A stretch of DNA of 64,000 nucleotides from Flammulina velutipes (GCA_011800155.1 CM022372.1:1364001-1428000); one strand, 5' to 3'. Shown: positions 23,620 to 36,563, numbered from the stretch's first letter. Translations and numbers: made by a program. Notes: generated by a model not told the origin, from the sequence alone.

Positions 23620-25243
23620 GTAGGATCAGTAAGTAACGATGTAACGAGCGATTTGAAGGACATACGGTGCGCATGCTACCCCTTGAAGAAGGAGCAGAAC
23701 AAAGAAAAAGGTAACGTGCAGTGCGCTGGCAAACATAGGATACTAGGGCGAGGCCGTCCCGTACTATACCATCATCTTTATAAACACCTATCCGTCTTCT
23801 GAGACTCAGAAATCAAACGCACCCGCCTGAAACGGCTGTACACAATGTCAGCACTGGCGGACCGTTGCCACTATGCAACCCATGCGCTGACATTGCCGTG
23901 TTGCGGTCGTCACCGATGACTACGCCCATTGAGTTCCCAATCAACATCCGAAGGTTTCCTTCACATTTTCTCTTCTCTCAGGCTTGTTCCTTATGATTTG
24001 TTGACCAGATAAAGTTGTCGGCAAACTTGCGTCTACCGGGAGATCCCCCCTTTGATCAGGCCTTGATTCGAGTCAGTTGAAGTGCGAAAGCGTGAACTCA
24101 TTTCATCGCACGGCAGTCGTGTCGATAGAAGAGAGATGGATGCATGATGCCATTGAAGCAACATCTCGAAACGTGCACTGCCAAAGGGCGGAATCCATTA
24201 GCACGGCCTGTGGGAAAAGAGAAGGGATCGGGCGCACGATGTATCATGGATCAGTTTCCGGTGGGCACTTGCGGGGTGCGGGACAAAGTCGTTGACAGAC
24301 AAACGGAGATATAGACGGAGAGACGAGGATGATCTGCGAGGACAGCCATGGGCACAGGTGGCGTTTTCCGGTCCCTCGTTCTGGGCCTCTGGACGATGTT
24401 GGGCTGAGGGCGTAGCAAGGAGCGGCTTTCGCCGAGGGCTACGTGGAAAATGTTAACCTTGAAGACCCAGCTAGGACATCACACGAGTCATTGACTGCGG
24501 CGAATGAATGCTTGACAAGTTTATGGCAAGAATGAAACAGTAACTTTGAACCATGAGGCCGATAGGAAGGAAGGAAGATATCTAAAATCGGTGGATGGGT
24601 TCGTGACAAAATTGAAATGTTAGAACTGTAACCTACACAACAAAGCTCTGGATTCCCGAAATGAGCAGCTAGGCGATGGGCGTTTACGCTGACCAGAGAA
24701 CAAAAGTGGAACGAATTCATGGGCGTAGGGGGAAGTCGAAGAAGATGATCGAAGGTTGGCGAAGGCATACATAGGGAAGAATCCGAAGGAGGGGTGATTT
24801 TTGCTTTGAACGGGAGACTGATGGCTGCCTTATAGGCGAAAGGGGAGCATATATGATCAGCCATGGATTTCGTATGTATGTATCAGCAAGTCGATCCCAC
24901 GCAAACTGAGTTCGAAAACCCGTTCCATTGCGACTGCGATGAGGCGCTAGAGTGTCGGTGAATGACTTCAATGTGACAAGTCAAACGGAAAGTGTCAGGT
25001 AGAATGAACACCGGAAAGCTGCAACGGACGGATGAAGTGACGTGCTGCGCCACGATGCCTAACACTGACAAATACTCTTCGACTCATCCACACGACCTCA
25101 TCAGCTCTTTGCTCTTCTTCTTCTTTCTTCCATCTGTTCTCGATTCCTTAGATTCGCTCTTCGCCTTTGCTCAATTAGCCTCAAATACACCTATTACGCG
25201 GTCGTTCTACCGCTAATTCTTGTATCAGGAGGACTACGCAGCC
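23620..25243. other. Long spacer upstream of the PP2C gene
   Basis: About 1.6 kb without a supportable gene. A 141-codon minus-strand frame at 24439-24864 is Ser/Pro/His-rich without a domain and is probably chance. A pyrimidine-rich stretch at about 25095-25140 (many CTT/TCT) resembles the CT-rich core promoter tracts of basidiomycete genes and precedes the PP2C start by about 110 bp. Confidence 0.45.
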
Positions 25244-27286
25244 ATGGCAAGCATCCCCGTCAGCTGCCATCCTTTTCACTTACTTTTCACCAACTCTAGG
25301 GTCAAACGTTATCGTCTCCAGGTTTGTTCATTAACATCGTCCCTGTGGATCGCTCACAATCATGAACAGCTACCAATAAAACTTCGGAATCGGGTCAAAA
25401 TGACCGCTATGCGTATGGTCTCACTGAGATGCAAGGATGGAGAATCAGTCAGTCATGCAGACGCCCTCTACTTTGGCCCTAGTTCGACATGCTGACACGC
25501 TATTTCATCAGCTATGGAAGATGCTCATGCGATGATTTTGGACATGGATGAAGAGTCGGAATACCCTAATGCGTTCTTCGCTGTTTATGACGGTCATGGC
25601 GGTGCGTAAAAACGCTACATGCAACAGCTCCACATCCTGATATTTTCGTTAGGGGGAACGGTTGCAAAGTTTGCGGGACGGAATGTCCACACACGTCTAC
25701 TTGCGGAAGAGACGTACAAGAAGGGGGATTATGAAGCGGCTTTGAAACGAGCTTTCTTGGGAACAGACGAGGACATGCTAGCAAGTTCGTCACCACCAGT
25801 CAAGCGCCTATTCCAGCAATCTAATCTTTCCTCAGACCCTGCGCATTCTCGAGATCCATCTGGTTGTACTGCCGTCGCTACGCTAATCACCAAGGACAAG
25901 ATCTACTGTGTATGCTGTCCAGTGCGCCAGTTCGTCAAACATGACTCACTCTTTTTTAGGCCAATGCCGGTGACTCGCGCGCAGTGCTCAGTATCAAAGG
26001 AGAAGTAAAGCCCCTGAGTTATGACCACAAACCCACGAATGATGGGGAGCGCGCACGTATAACGGGCGCAGGTGGTTACGTAGAGTATGGCCGTGTCAAT
26101 GGTACGTCCTTGAGAACGTGGCAGGGCCCTAAAATGGGAGCTCACTACTTTTAGGCAATCTCGCTCTATCCAGGGCTCTTGGTGATTTCGAATTCAAGAA
26201 AAACTACAACCTCCCCGCCGAAAAGCAGGCTATCACCGCTGATCCCGAAATTTCTGTTCATGAGAGGACCGACGAAGATGAGTTCGTTGTCGTTGCCTGC
26301 GATGGTGCGGTTAGGCTTTTTTGCCCGGTCTTATCTAATATTTGAAATTAGGTATCTGGGATTGTCTTTCGTCTCAGCAAGTTGTGAATTTTGTACGTTA
26401 CCAGGTAGCCGAGGGGAAGTCTTTGGTGGAAATCGGGGAGATGATGTGTGAACATTGTTTAGCACCTGACACCACCTCTGGCGCAGGAATCGGGTAAGCA
26501 GATCACCGTGCTTCAATTGAGGTTGCACGCTCACAACTTCTCAGATGTGATAACATGACGGTCCTCATCGTTCCATTGTTGAACGGCCGGACATTAGAAG
26601 ATTGGACCCGCTGGATAAAAACTCGCGTCGACGATCAGTATGGCTACGCAACCCCCAGCACTCTTCCACAGTTGTACGCACAAAGCCGATTGATGTCCTT
26701 CCGAGCACGTCGGGAGGCCCAGGAAGCCAGGGAGCGCCAACGGTTAGAGACTGAACAAACAACTACCAGCCAGTTCATGTCTCCTTCGTCGTTCAGCGCG
26801 TTCGCTCGCGTTCTCGGGAGCACTGGTGGCATCACATTCAATCCGAATGGCGGCATTCAAGGGGGCCTCATGTTCGGCAATGACGACAGCGATGAGGACG
26901 AGGACCTGGACGAGGAGTCGCGCATGTCTTTCGTGGATTCCACGAAGAACTTGAAGGACCAACTTGCTCTTTATGAAAACGATGACGAAGAGCACGACGC
27001 ACACGACCACAAATTGGACGGCGCGGATTCTCCCACCACGGATCACCTTGAAACGGCACAGGTAGATTTGAATGTGTTAGAGGAGCACACGCCTGTCATG
27101 AACGGGACTTCGAGTGCGGGAACTCCATTCTCTCCCATGCGAGTAGAGACACCGCCACCGCCACCTGAGAGCAGTGACACTAAGCCCGTCGAACAGCTCA
27201 AATCGATCCCGGGGGGAGACGAGCCCAGTCCTGCCGTTAAGGCGGAAGGCCTGACGGACAAGAGTGAAGATCCTTTGAAGCTATAG
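25244..27286 (+). CDS. PP2C-family Ser/Thr phosphatase (Ptc2/Ptc3-like)
   Basis: Metal-dependent protein phosphatase of the PPM family. Exon joining gives the start [17 protein letters not shown], in which Gly2 is a likely N-myristoylation site. Motifs follow: [26 protein letters not shown] (metal-binding Asp and Gly), [69 protein letters not shown] and [12 protein letters not shown] (final metal Asp). After the catalytic core (about 300 residues) a tail of about 240 residues is acidic and Pro/Ser-rich ([14 protein letters not shown]). Expected roles are stress-MAPK and DNA-damage checkpoint dephosphorylation. Exon 1 contributes only the ATG (25244-25246), followed by a GC-AG intron (25247-25299), a 22-nt exon (25300-25321) and an intron to 25369. 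Confidence 0.92.
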
Positions 27287-27710
27287 TTGTACTAATGTGT
27301 ATGTCTAGTGTGCAGTGTTCTGTTCCTATTCTTTTTGTTGTCTTACTGGGCCCCTTTTTATAACGGTCTGTGCCACCGATATGTTCATCAGCATAGACGG
27401 TTCTTAGTATTACACGCATCAATACCGTACACCACCGCGTAGTAATTTTCCAAGTTCTCGTTAATGGGCATTAAATACCAGATTTCTCTTCCTCACATTC
27501 ATGCACATGGCCTAAGTTTGAGCTCGATGATCTTTTGGGGCGCCACAATTGCTGTGGCCCAAAAACTTACACCTGACTTAATTGTCGAGAAACTCTACTC
27601 TAAAAAAATCAAAGATGTAGAGGGGATTATCGTATTAAAAAGTACAACACGCATCTATATGGATCTGATATCTACTGTTACAGTTCGAATTTATCTAATT
27701 GTCCTATTCT
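27287..27710. other. Convergent spacer between PP2C and pyruvate decarboxylase
   Basis: Contains the 3' untranslated regions of both convergent genes. AT-rich; no other feature is seen. Confidence 0.5.
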
Positions 27711-29913
27711 TCAACAAGCCGTCGCCGCATATGCATTCGTCTTTCCACTCAACTCAGCCTGCACTTGAAGGGCACGAGGCGCATCGTGCATCGGCATCAT
27801 AACCTCCACAAGCTGGCACTTGTTCGCACTGGCAAACTCTGCATTATCCAACAACGCCACAAGTTCCTGCTTGTTGTTGACCGTGAACGACTGAGACTTG
27901 ACGTTCGCTTCGTCACCAAGCACGGTGAGCAAGGAAGTCCACTTCCAGTTGACGATGTCGTTATACTTGCGGTGCTTGCCGTGGAGGTAACGTTCGATGG
28001 TGTATCCGGTGTTGTTCAGGAGGAAGATGATGGGCTTCAGGTCCCAGCGCATGATAGTCGACAACTCCTGGACGGTGAGCTGCATGCTTCCGTCTCCAAT
28101 GAACAAGATTGTCCTCCCCAGACCGGTCTCCCGAGCTGCCAATGCTGCGCCGAGCGTACTGCCCACGGTATATCCGATACTACCCCAGAGGATCTGGGTA
28201 ACCAGCACCGACTGTTCCGGGAGAGGGACATCGAGGATACCGAAGCTGGACGTGCCAGTCTCTGCCACAACAACATCCTTGGGCTTGAAGAACTGGGACA
28301 GACGTGGCCAGAACCACTCGTGGGAGATCACATCGTCGGTGACCTCTGGGACCACAGCCTCGAACTTGGGCACTTCGAGGGTGAGCGCCGCCTCCTTGAA
28401 GCGTGCGAGGCGGTTCGAGAGTTTCGGGAGGAGTTCCTTCATTCCGATGTTGGGGAAGTCAGCGTACTGAACATTAGTCCAGGACGAATGAAGCTGTGCA
28501 TTGTGTTTAGCGATGATTCCCCGGTACTATAAAATGGGAACTCACTTCTACACTTCGGGTTTTGTGAATGGCATGCGTAAAGTTACCGCTGTTGAAGTCG
28601 CTCTTTAAAGACCCAATGGAAATGATGAGTTTGGCGTTCTCGACTTTTTCTTTGATCTCCGGGTGAGTGAGCGAGCCAACATAGATCTAGAGGGATAAAA
28701 TTAGAGCTTATACAATGAACGGCACACGGTCACTTACACCACCATATCGCTCGTAGTTTTCGCTCACAGCCGTTTTGCCCATCGGAGCGGCGTAGACGGG
28801 GAATCCTGTGGCACGAATGAGATCGTTTGTCTCCTTGCGCGCGTGGTGGCGAACGCTGCATGCGTCGACGAGGATAATCGCGTCGCCTTGAGCTTCCTCG
28901 ACTAGCTTGACGATCTCGTCCACGACGAAAGCCTCGACATCAGGATCGTTGGGCAATGGCAGGGGTGAGAGCGGGATCTTGAGCCTTTCAGAGGAGATCT
29001 TTTCGTAGCCAATGTCGGTGGGAAGGGTGAGATAGACGGGACGCGCTTGAGTAATGCAATCCGTGAGGACGCGATCTATTTCAGCAGCAGCAGTTGCCTT
29101 GTCAAACAGGTTGGCCTGCGAGTAAGTGAACTGTTCTGCTGCCTTGGTGTACGCGTTGAAACTGAGGACGTATTAATGACATGCTCGAGGAAAGCGGAGA
29201 TCTGGGCTAACCGTCCATCACCAAGTGTGTGATGAAGCAAAGGCTTCGTCTTTTGTTGTTTGGTGCTCGGTACTCCAGCGATGTGGACGACCGGGACCAT
29301 CTCGGAGAATGCTGAGATGGCTTTATCAGTAACGCCTTTTGAACTATTGATTATCTGACGTACATCCAGCAATGCCATTCATGGCCGAGAGCTCGCCAAC
29401 GCCGAATCTATTCATATGGTTAGCGACACGTCGGAGAGAAAGGGAAATAAACTCGCGTTGTGAGAACGACTCCGACACTGCTTTCCTTGACGCGAGCATA
29501 TCCGTCTGCGGCATAAGCGGCGTTGAGTTCGTTACTAGATTGATTAAGTAGGAGAAGGAATAGCCAATAGTGCTGCTTACCAGTTGCCAATCCAATCGAT
29601 GTCGGGATGGTCCTCGACTAAATCCTGTTGGTGCGGTATTAGTTCGCGACTTCTTCGACGATCAGGAAGCGCACCAAGAATCCAAGGTTAAAGTCTCCGG
29701 GCACGCCAAACATTGACTAGAAGACAGAAGTCAGAGATGCTGTTCGATAAGCAAACGCGATCCTCCTACCTTGACGCCGAGCTGAGACAATCGCTCGAGG
29801 AGATATTGGCCGATGTAGATCTGTTCTGAGCCTGCGCTGACTTGCAGAGCATTAAGCTCGAGCTTGAGGCGGTTTACTTCTGATTGGAGAGACATGTTTG
29901 TGTTGGTCGCCAT
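27711..29913 (-). CDS. PDC1: Pyruvate decarboxylase
   Basis: Thiamine-diphosphate enzyme that decarboxylates pyruvate to acetaldehyde in the cytosol, the branch point to ethanol. From ATG at 29911-29913 ([10 protein letters not shown]) the protein runs: [25 protein letters not shown], the cofactor-activating Glu in [28 protein letters not shown], the active-site HH in [24 protein letters not shown], and the C-terminal TPP motif [13 protein letters not shown] with NNTGYTIE about 27 residues on. It ends in NAYAATAC. Length is near 600 residues, normal for PDC. There are about seven short introns, most in the 5' half. A further in-frame ATG upstream (29955) is possible. No defect seen. Confidence 0.95.
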
Positions 29914-32265
29914 TGTATGGACGGTGAACAGTCTTATAGTGGTGGTACGGGTCAAGGCTGAGACTGTCTAGACCTACAGGCCAAAACTCACAGCCGAGAC
30001 CCAGCTCATGTCATCACCTCGATTCGTCAGTCCAGATGAATCCAATCAGCACGCTTTTCTCTGCCATTGGTCCATTCTTCGACGCGTAGTATCTGCACAT
30101 TCCTCGTTGTACGGCCTGGATGCGCCCTGGAACGTATCTATAATTACTACTAGTACAGTTCAAGTGATTTCGTTGACTTCCCGCGGTTGAAATGAGTAGG
30201 ACAAGAATTCACAGGTCCAGGTAGGCTTGGCTATTGACGGTAGCTGGCGCCACGAAAGAAGATACGGCGATTCATCGATAGAATATCCTGGATGCTCATT
30301 GCTAAGGCGCCGGCGTCACGGTGATTTTTAGATCTAGGAACATCGAGCCGCCATCGAGTCGTCATTCAAGGTTAAAGGTTTACTGAGAGCCACGCTCCAG
30401 CCTATGCTTCAAAATTATACAGCGGTTTCCCCACTAGTATAGGGTTACCAGGGACCAACATAAGGATTTTGGCAGGACCAGGAGTTGACCAAGAGCTCTG
30501 CACGAAAATAATTATGTAATAATGCGGGCACTCCAAAATTGGCTGGCGGGCATCCATTTTGGGAACAAGTATATAAATCCACAGAGGAGGAACTACTCAA
30601 GTAGATGGCCCATAAATCGATCTCGCACCTTTTTAAATGCGGTTTTCCCAGAAATGAACAATTGGCTTGATCATCCTAGTAGACGTTCGTTATTCCGGAG
30701 AATGCTAGGAGAATGCGCTTCTCCCAAGTCACCAGCACAAAAAAAAATAGAGATAGACCTACGAAAAGTGTACCGGCATTCCAGGATTGGATGACTTCCC
30801 GTAGGATTTGAAAGAGCATAACCTGCACTGATTTTGGATCTCCGCTGATGGATACATTTGCTCGCGCCTCGTTCTAAACCGTAGGCCGTCGAACATATAC
30901 TATCAGTGGCCCCGGCATGGTTTTTGACAGGGATATGGTTATTTAATTAGTGTGGCCTCAACGAATAGCGGTATGGTTTGGGAGTGGCTGGTGAATTTTA
31001 TGTACTATATCTGCTCTCTAACAAGTGTGAATATCTAAGGAAACGGAAGAGAAATGGTCGCTCAAGATGCGGCCAAAGCGATCAAGAAATGACAAGATTT
31101 GATGAATCACTCAATAACCTCGATACCTCGGGAACGACTCCGCGCAAAATTCACCGACTCTCACCGACAGCAGTTTTCATGCCTTGAATTGTATTACAGG
31201 CAAAGTCGAAAGGATAGAACTACATATACGAAGGGAAGACGTCAAAGACGCGAGTGTGACTGTGTGACCAAACTCCGTTAGTACTGCGTTCGGAACTTCT
31301 GCTTAGTTCGCTCATGCTGTAGATGCTAAATTTATCGAGGCATTACCCTCCGATGTATCCAACCAATGAGCCATGAGAGTCGGTGAATTTTATGGCAGGT
31401 CTTTCCCGAGGTATTGAGCGGGTTGGGTAATTCATCGAGTTCTTGATCGCTTTGGCCGCATCTTGAGCGACCATTTCTCTTCCGTTTCCTTAGATATTCA
31501 CACTTGTTAGAGAGCAGATATAGTACATAAAATTCACCAGCCACTCCCAAACCATACCGCTATTCGTTGAGGCCACACTAATTAAATAACCATATCCCTG
31601 TCAAAAACCATGCCGGGGCCACTGATAGTAATGATTCCATAACAATGTAAACACAAGTCGTGTGCTCTGCTGCCGAATTTGGATGAGTGTCAAAGGTTTG
31701 TAGCGGGCGATATCAAGTCATTTCAGGAATCACATCGCAAAAGGGGGACATTGTATCAATCACTTTACTTCACTTTCCAGTTGCCTACTATCCCGTGAGT
31801 CGGGAACGACCAGAAGACTACGGGCCACACATATTCCTACTCGGGGATAGATCCAAATGCGTACTATCGCCGGTCCTAATCGTCAAGAACGCTCTACAAA
31901 GGGGGGTGGGGGGCCTCTGTAGATTCTGCATTCAGGGTGGATTATGAACGCGCCTCAGAGCATGGGTCGACCAAAATGGGACATCGGCATTGCGGCTGAA
32001 GAACGTTATGAACAAGAAATGTGTTGTAAACGTATCATAATGGCTACGGGAAGTCATCCATTATGCCTCGCTATGCCTTGGAGGGGGAGAAACTTTAAAA
32101 CTTTAAAAACTCAGGAAGAGAAGGTACATGTTGCACAGCCGTCGGCGCGTCGAGCACGTGCCCGACACACGCCTATGACTTGACGTTGAACATTTACCCC
32201 AAATCTATACCGCCCATTACCTACCTCTGTGAGAGCCAACAAGGACAAGGCTCCATCGGCACACA
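29914..32265. other. Gene-free 2.3 kb stretch with a large inverted repeat
   Basis: No supportable gene. Short frames on both strands lack domains. The central part is a long palindromic structure (30898-31630, listed separately). The flanks are AT-rich and may contain old transposon debris, but I recognise no transposase or reverse-transcriptase motif. Confidence 0.5.
30898..31630. repeat. Inverted repeat with perfect 190-bp arms
   Basis: The arm 30898-31087 is the exact reverse complement of 31441-31630. Inside these, similarity continues imperfectly, with an 18-bp perfect block 31146-31163 pairing with 31374-31391. The loop between is about 210 bp. Each arm starts TACTATCAGTGGCC and contains an open frame (MGVAGEFYVLYLLSNK) present once per arm, which is a consequence of the duplication and not evidence of a gene. 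A fold-back element or MITE-like remnant is the likeliest reading. I could not settle a target-site duplication at its ends. Confidence 0.85.
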
Positions 32266-34169
32266 ATGGGCCCAGCTATTCCATACGTGATTGCCAACTA
32301 CCAACTAAGAGAAGAGCTCGGCGCAGGATATTCAGGTATGTCGCGCAGCCATCTCTTCTCCATCGTCTCTGAAAAAGTCCCAGGATCTATATGGCGCGCA
32401 CGGAATATTCACAACGATCAGATCGTTGCACTGAAGCTGCAGGATGTTGACCATGAGTGTCCAACGAACAGATACGAACGAAACTTTTATCATCTTCTAA
32501 GCGGCCTCAAGGGCATACCCACGCTCTACGCGAGCGGTGTGGAGGGGCCTTGGGATTACCTCGCCATAGATCTGCTGGGGCCCAGTCTGCAAGCATTGTT
32601 CAAGGGTAAGGAAGTCATGGACCTTCGAAGTGTCTGCTGCGTAGCTATGCAAGTGGTGAGTATACTTGATCTTCGCTGTAGAAGGATCTAATACCCAGTA
32701 GATAGAACGTCTAGAGTCTATGCATCGCAGCGGTGTTCTTCACCGCGATATTCAACTGGGAAATTGTACCATCGGCCTTCCTCCAAATGACAAGATGATA
32801 TACATGATCGACTTTGGCTTTTCGAAACGGTACATCGACCCCGCAACGCGGCGTCATATACCGGATTCCAAGGTGAAGAGGGACTTTATTGGGAACTACT
32901 GGTTTAGGTGTGTGTGTGAATCTTAAGCGGCGCTCTGCACTGATACTAATTGACGTTTAGTTCCATCGGAGTGCACTGTCGAGGCAAAGGTAAGTGCGGA
33001 ATGCTGTTTGATCATACCCCTCAAGCTTATTTTGTGGCGCAGTCCCATCCCGTCGAGACGACCTCGAAGCAGCGGCTCTTATGTTCATTCATCTCCTTAC
33101 CCCAAATGGTCTTCCTTGGACGCGTAACGGCGTGCCGCGTAATGACCGGGAACACGACTTTCTGAAAAACATGAAGCGCTCCAAGACAGCAGAAGAGCTC
33201 TGTAATGGTCTACCTGGCGAGTTCGAAGAGTTCTTGAGGTACTGCAGACGGTTGAAGTTTGCTGAGGCCCCTGATTACCGACATTGGATAAAGCAATTTA
33301 AAGAACTCGCTCTGGATATGGGCTTTCCAGCGAGCGCAGACTTGGTTTGGCCGGTGAGCACGGATTGTGGCGGTTCTCATGATTCTGGTATTAACCGTGA
33401 TATAGCCACCAGAAACGAAGCCAGTCCACGCGCCCCGTAGGAGTGAAGCTCCGTCACCTTATGACATGGAGATAATGCTGCAAGGCCTTGCGAATATTCA
33501 CTTTGAGCAACCTGTGGGCGATCCGAGGACTATCGATAACGCCATTCAGCGGGCGAGGGCACAACCAGAATCGGAACAGGTCATTGTCATCAGCAGTGGT
33601 TCAGAAGGCGAAACGTCGGAATGGTCGAAAATGCCCAAGGCGTCCAAACTCGACATGTTAGCGAAGAAAGCTCTCGCTGCGACCGATAACGATGCCCTAG
33701 CTGAAGCGGTGCTGGAGTTCTCTGAGACCTTAAAGTCGTACAGTTCCAGGGCGTTAACACGACAAGGTTTCTCATTTTTGGACGCGCTGTACAAGCAATT
33801 GGCTGACCCGTCGGTCTTCAATGTGACGCCGTTGCGGTGAGCCAGAGAAACTCCCGCCGACCCACAATTCTTTTCTGACACTGATTGATAGGGCGAGCAA
33901 GTCGCGCTCAAGCGACGCATCACAGGAGCCTCTTCCAGCCAAGCTGGACGTAGTGGCACGACTGAGGCTGGAAGTAAGCAGGGCGAAGAACAATACAAAG
34001 TTGGCAGAGATGGTGGAGGAGTTCAGTGGTGTTACGCATCGAAGCACAGGACGGACAGTTACCAAGGTAGAGTGTTTCTTATTCGGTGACGGAGAATACT
34101 AATCGGTGTTTGAAGAATGGATTTGCCTTCTTGGAGGGTTTGGCTGCGCGGCTGAAAGCTTTGCGGTGA
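32266..34169 (+). CDS. Casein kinase 1-like protein kinase with variant catalytic loop and tandem C-terminal modules
   Basis: Kinase domain of the CK1 group: REELGAGYSGSIWRA (Gly loop), QIVALKLQ (ATP-binding Lys), GIPTLYASGVEG, YLAIDLLGPSLQ, SMHRSGVLHRDIQLGN, MIDFGFSKRY, RDFIGNYW and the CK1-type SRRDDLEAAALMFIHLL with GLPW. The catalytic loop reads HRDIQLGN where CK1 enzymes normally have HRDIKPDN, so the Asp base and Asn stay but the loop Lys is Gln. After about residue 300 a non-kinase tail holds two related modules of about 55 residues: one from KLDMLAKKALAAT to GFSFLDALYKQL, the other from KLDVVARLRLEV to GFAFLEGLAARL. Introns are short GT-AG. Substrate unknown; activity may be reduced. 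Confidence 0.82.
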
Positions 34170-34440
34170 TCTTGTTGGATGTGGCGTATAATAGCGTGTA
34201 GTATTCTTGATTGTCGCACCACTTGTCGTGTATAACGGTGTATCCTTGTACAATTCTGGATTGGTCGGGACTGTAAATTTTTCCCTAGGCGGCCCCAAAA
34301 ACGATGTACGGCATTTTCCGATATTTGTATATTACCCCACCCTCTGGTACGTTGTCTCCCTGTCCTTTCTACTTCCACCATCCCTGTCGTCGTCGTTGGA
34401 CACTGTCGTCGACGTTCCCAGAGGCTCCTTTTTTACGACC

Positions 34441-36182
34441 ATGACTCCTGACGCTGCCGACACTGTCGTCGACCAGGGCACCTTTGTTGTCCCCGACTTT
34501 TCGGTGAAAGATTTGCTCACTGCTATCCCGTGCGTTTCCTGCCTATTTATCATGGCCAATTGCTCAAAACACGCGTAGGGCCCACTGCACGAAGCGCTCA
34601 GCACTTAGGTCTTCAACATACATGTGAGTGTCTCATCCTGTTCGAATGAACCTGCTCTGATTGGTTCATCGCCAGTTTCTGGGATCTCTTTGTGATTGGG
34701 TCTGTATGGAAGCTCGCCACCGTCGCTGAATCGTACGTCGACCCGAGCGTCGTCGCGCTGCCGCACCCCCTGTTGTACCCCGCTGCGCGCTTCGCCATTT
34801 GGGCGTTGTACACCTTCTGGGCCGGCTTGTTCCTCACCGGCATCTGGGTCGTCGCCCACGAATGCGGTCACCAGGCGTTCTCAGAGTCCAAACTCGTCAA
34901 CAACACCGTCGGATGGATTCTTCACTCTGCGTGAGTCTCAAAACGCGGGGCACGTGCGATCATTCCAGCTGACCGCTCCACAGTGTTGGCGTCCCGTACC
35001 ATTCTTGGAGGATCACCCACGGAAAGCACCATGCATCCACAGGACATATGGATCAGGACCAGGTCTTTGTGCCCAACACTCGTTCCCAGGCCGGCCTCAA
35101 GCCTTTCGACCCAACGAAGGAGGACTTGTTCGGCTCTCGCGTCTCGGAGGAGGTTAAGCGCGAGATGTGGGAGGCCCTCGGTGATTCCCCCATTGGCGCT
35201 GTCATTGGCTCTGCCACTTATCTCGTACGTTATTCGATAATTACCTCAACTCCTGTTCCTTATCTTGATCGTACAGCTCGGTGGATGGCCTGCATATATC
35301 ATCAAGAATGCATCTGGTCAGCGCAGATATCCTAAAGGCACCAATCGTACGTCTGCGTAACATCTTCACATTTCAACACACCTATCTCATTCAACGATCT
35401 AGATTTCAACCCCAACTCCGTCATGTTTTCGCCCAGTCACTACAGGCAAATCCTAATCTCTGACCTTGGTATCCTGCTTTGGTTGGGTGCAATCGGTGCT
35501 TCGATCTATCACTGGGGATTCTTCAACGTATTCCGTGTATATCTTGTTCCTTACCTCTGGTACGTCGTTTTCCTCCGTATCACGCCATGCCTTGACTAAA
35601 GTACGTCAAGGGTTAACCACTGGCTTGTCCTAATCACCTTCCTGCAACACACGGATCCTCTGTTGCCTCACTACAGGGCTGGCGAGTTTACCTTCCCTCG
35701 TGGTGCTCTTGCTACTCTCGATCGCAGTCTTTTGGGAGATTTGGGTAGTGTCATGGGCTGGATCGGTGCTCATGCCACTCACGGTATCTCGGAAACCCAC
35801 ATTCTCCACCACGTATCAAGCAAAATTCCCCATTATCATGCGTAAGTGGGCTTTCCGATGGGTGTTTGTTATATTAACAGCCGAACCGCACAGATGGGAG
35901 GCTAGCGCTGCCTTGAAAAAGCGGCTCCGGGCTGGTGGCATGACCCATCTTGAAGGTAACCCTGGTGGATGGGCTGAAGTTTACCGTGTCTACAAGGAGT
36001 GCAAGGTTAGTCTCGTTTTCCTTATTGCTCCATATACTTTGTACTGATTGAATCCGGTTCAGTTCGTTGAAGACGAGGGCGATGTCGTCTTTTTCAAGAA
36101 TGCATACGGCTTGGCTCAGATGCGCCCTGCCTTTAACGACAGCGGTGTCTCTGACTCTGGCATCGAGATGAGCGACAAGTAG
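34441..36182 (+). CDS. FAD2: Delta-12 fatty acid desaturase (oleate to linoleate)
   Basis: ER membrane di-iron desaturase that introduces the Delta12 double bond into oleoyl chains. All three His boxes are present: HECGHQ, then HSWRITHGKHH, and HILHHVSSKIPHYHA near the C-terminus. Hydrophobic spans flank them (for example LFLTGIWVVAHECGH and ILLWLGAIGASIYHWGFF). The start MTPDAADTVVDQGTFVVPDF lies at 34441. About eight introns of 45-70 nt are present; the exons join without stops. It ends SGIEMSDK then TAG at 36180-36182. Length is near 440 residues, normal for FAD2-type enzymes. Nothing unusual is seen. Confidence 0.94.
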
Positions 36183-36563
36183 ACGCGGCTTTCGACCTTC
36201 ATTCTTTATATAGACTGAAATTATTTTGGATGATGAGACTAAAACAAACGTAGAATAAAAAGATTTTCTGGGCCTCCTCAACTAACGTGTCTGACTGTCA
36301 GAGCGTATATAGGGACAAGGGGAGCAACCACTTTCTTATTGATCAAAGAGAGAGGCAGACACTGGAACAGGGTCGTCAGAGGAACGTAGCTAATTTCTGG
36401 CTGCATATACTCAGATTATACTGCCGAGAAGGAGCCTTCAGCAGTACCTATCGATGGTCGGGAGTTACGGTGGTACGAGCATGTTCATCATTGAGGGTGT
36501 TGCGACAAAGGCCACTTGGATACATACGAAACGTCCCACGTTGCTCCTTCCCATCCCACCACC
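36183..36563. other. Spacer between desaturase and DUF6593-like gene
   Basis: About 380 bp with no recognised gene. It should include the desaturase 3' region and the promoter of the next gene; no obvious TATA box was found. Confidence 0.4.

Noticed and set aside
24439..24864. Minus-strand frame of 141 codons upstream of PP2C
   Set aside because: No domain, His/Ser/Pro-rich composition, no exon chain, and it lies in a probable promoter region.
30978..31550. Two copies of a small protein starting MGVAGEFYVLYLLSNK on opposite strands
   Set aside because: They are the two arms of one inverted repeat; the frames diverge beyond it and no domain is present.
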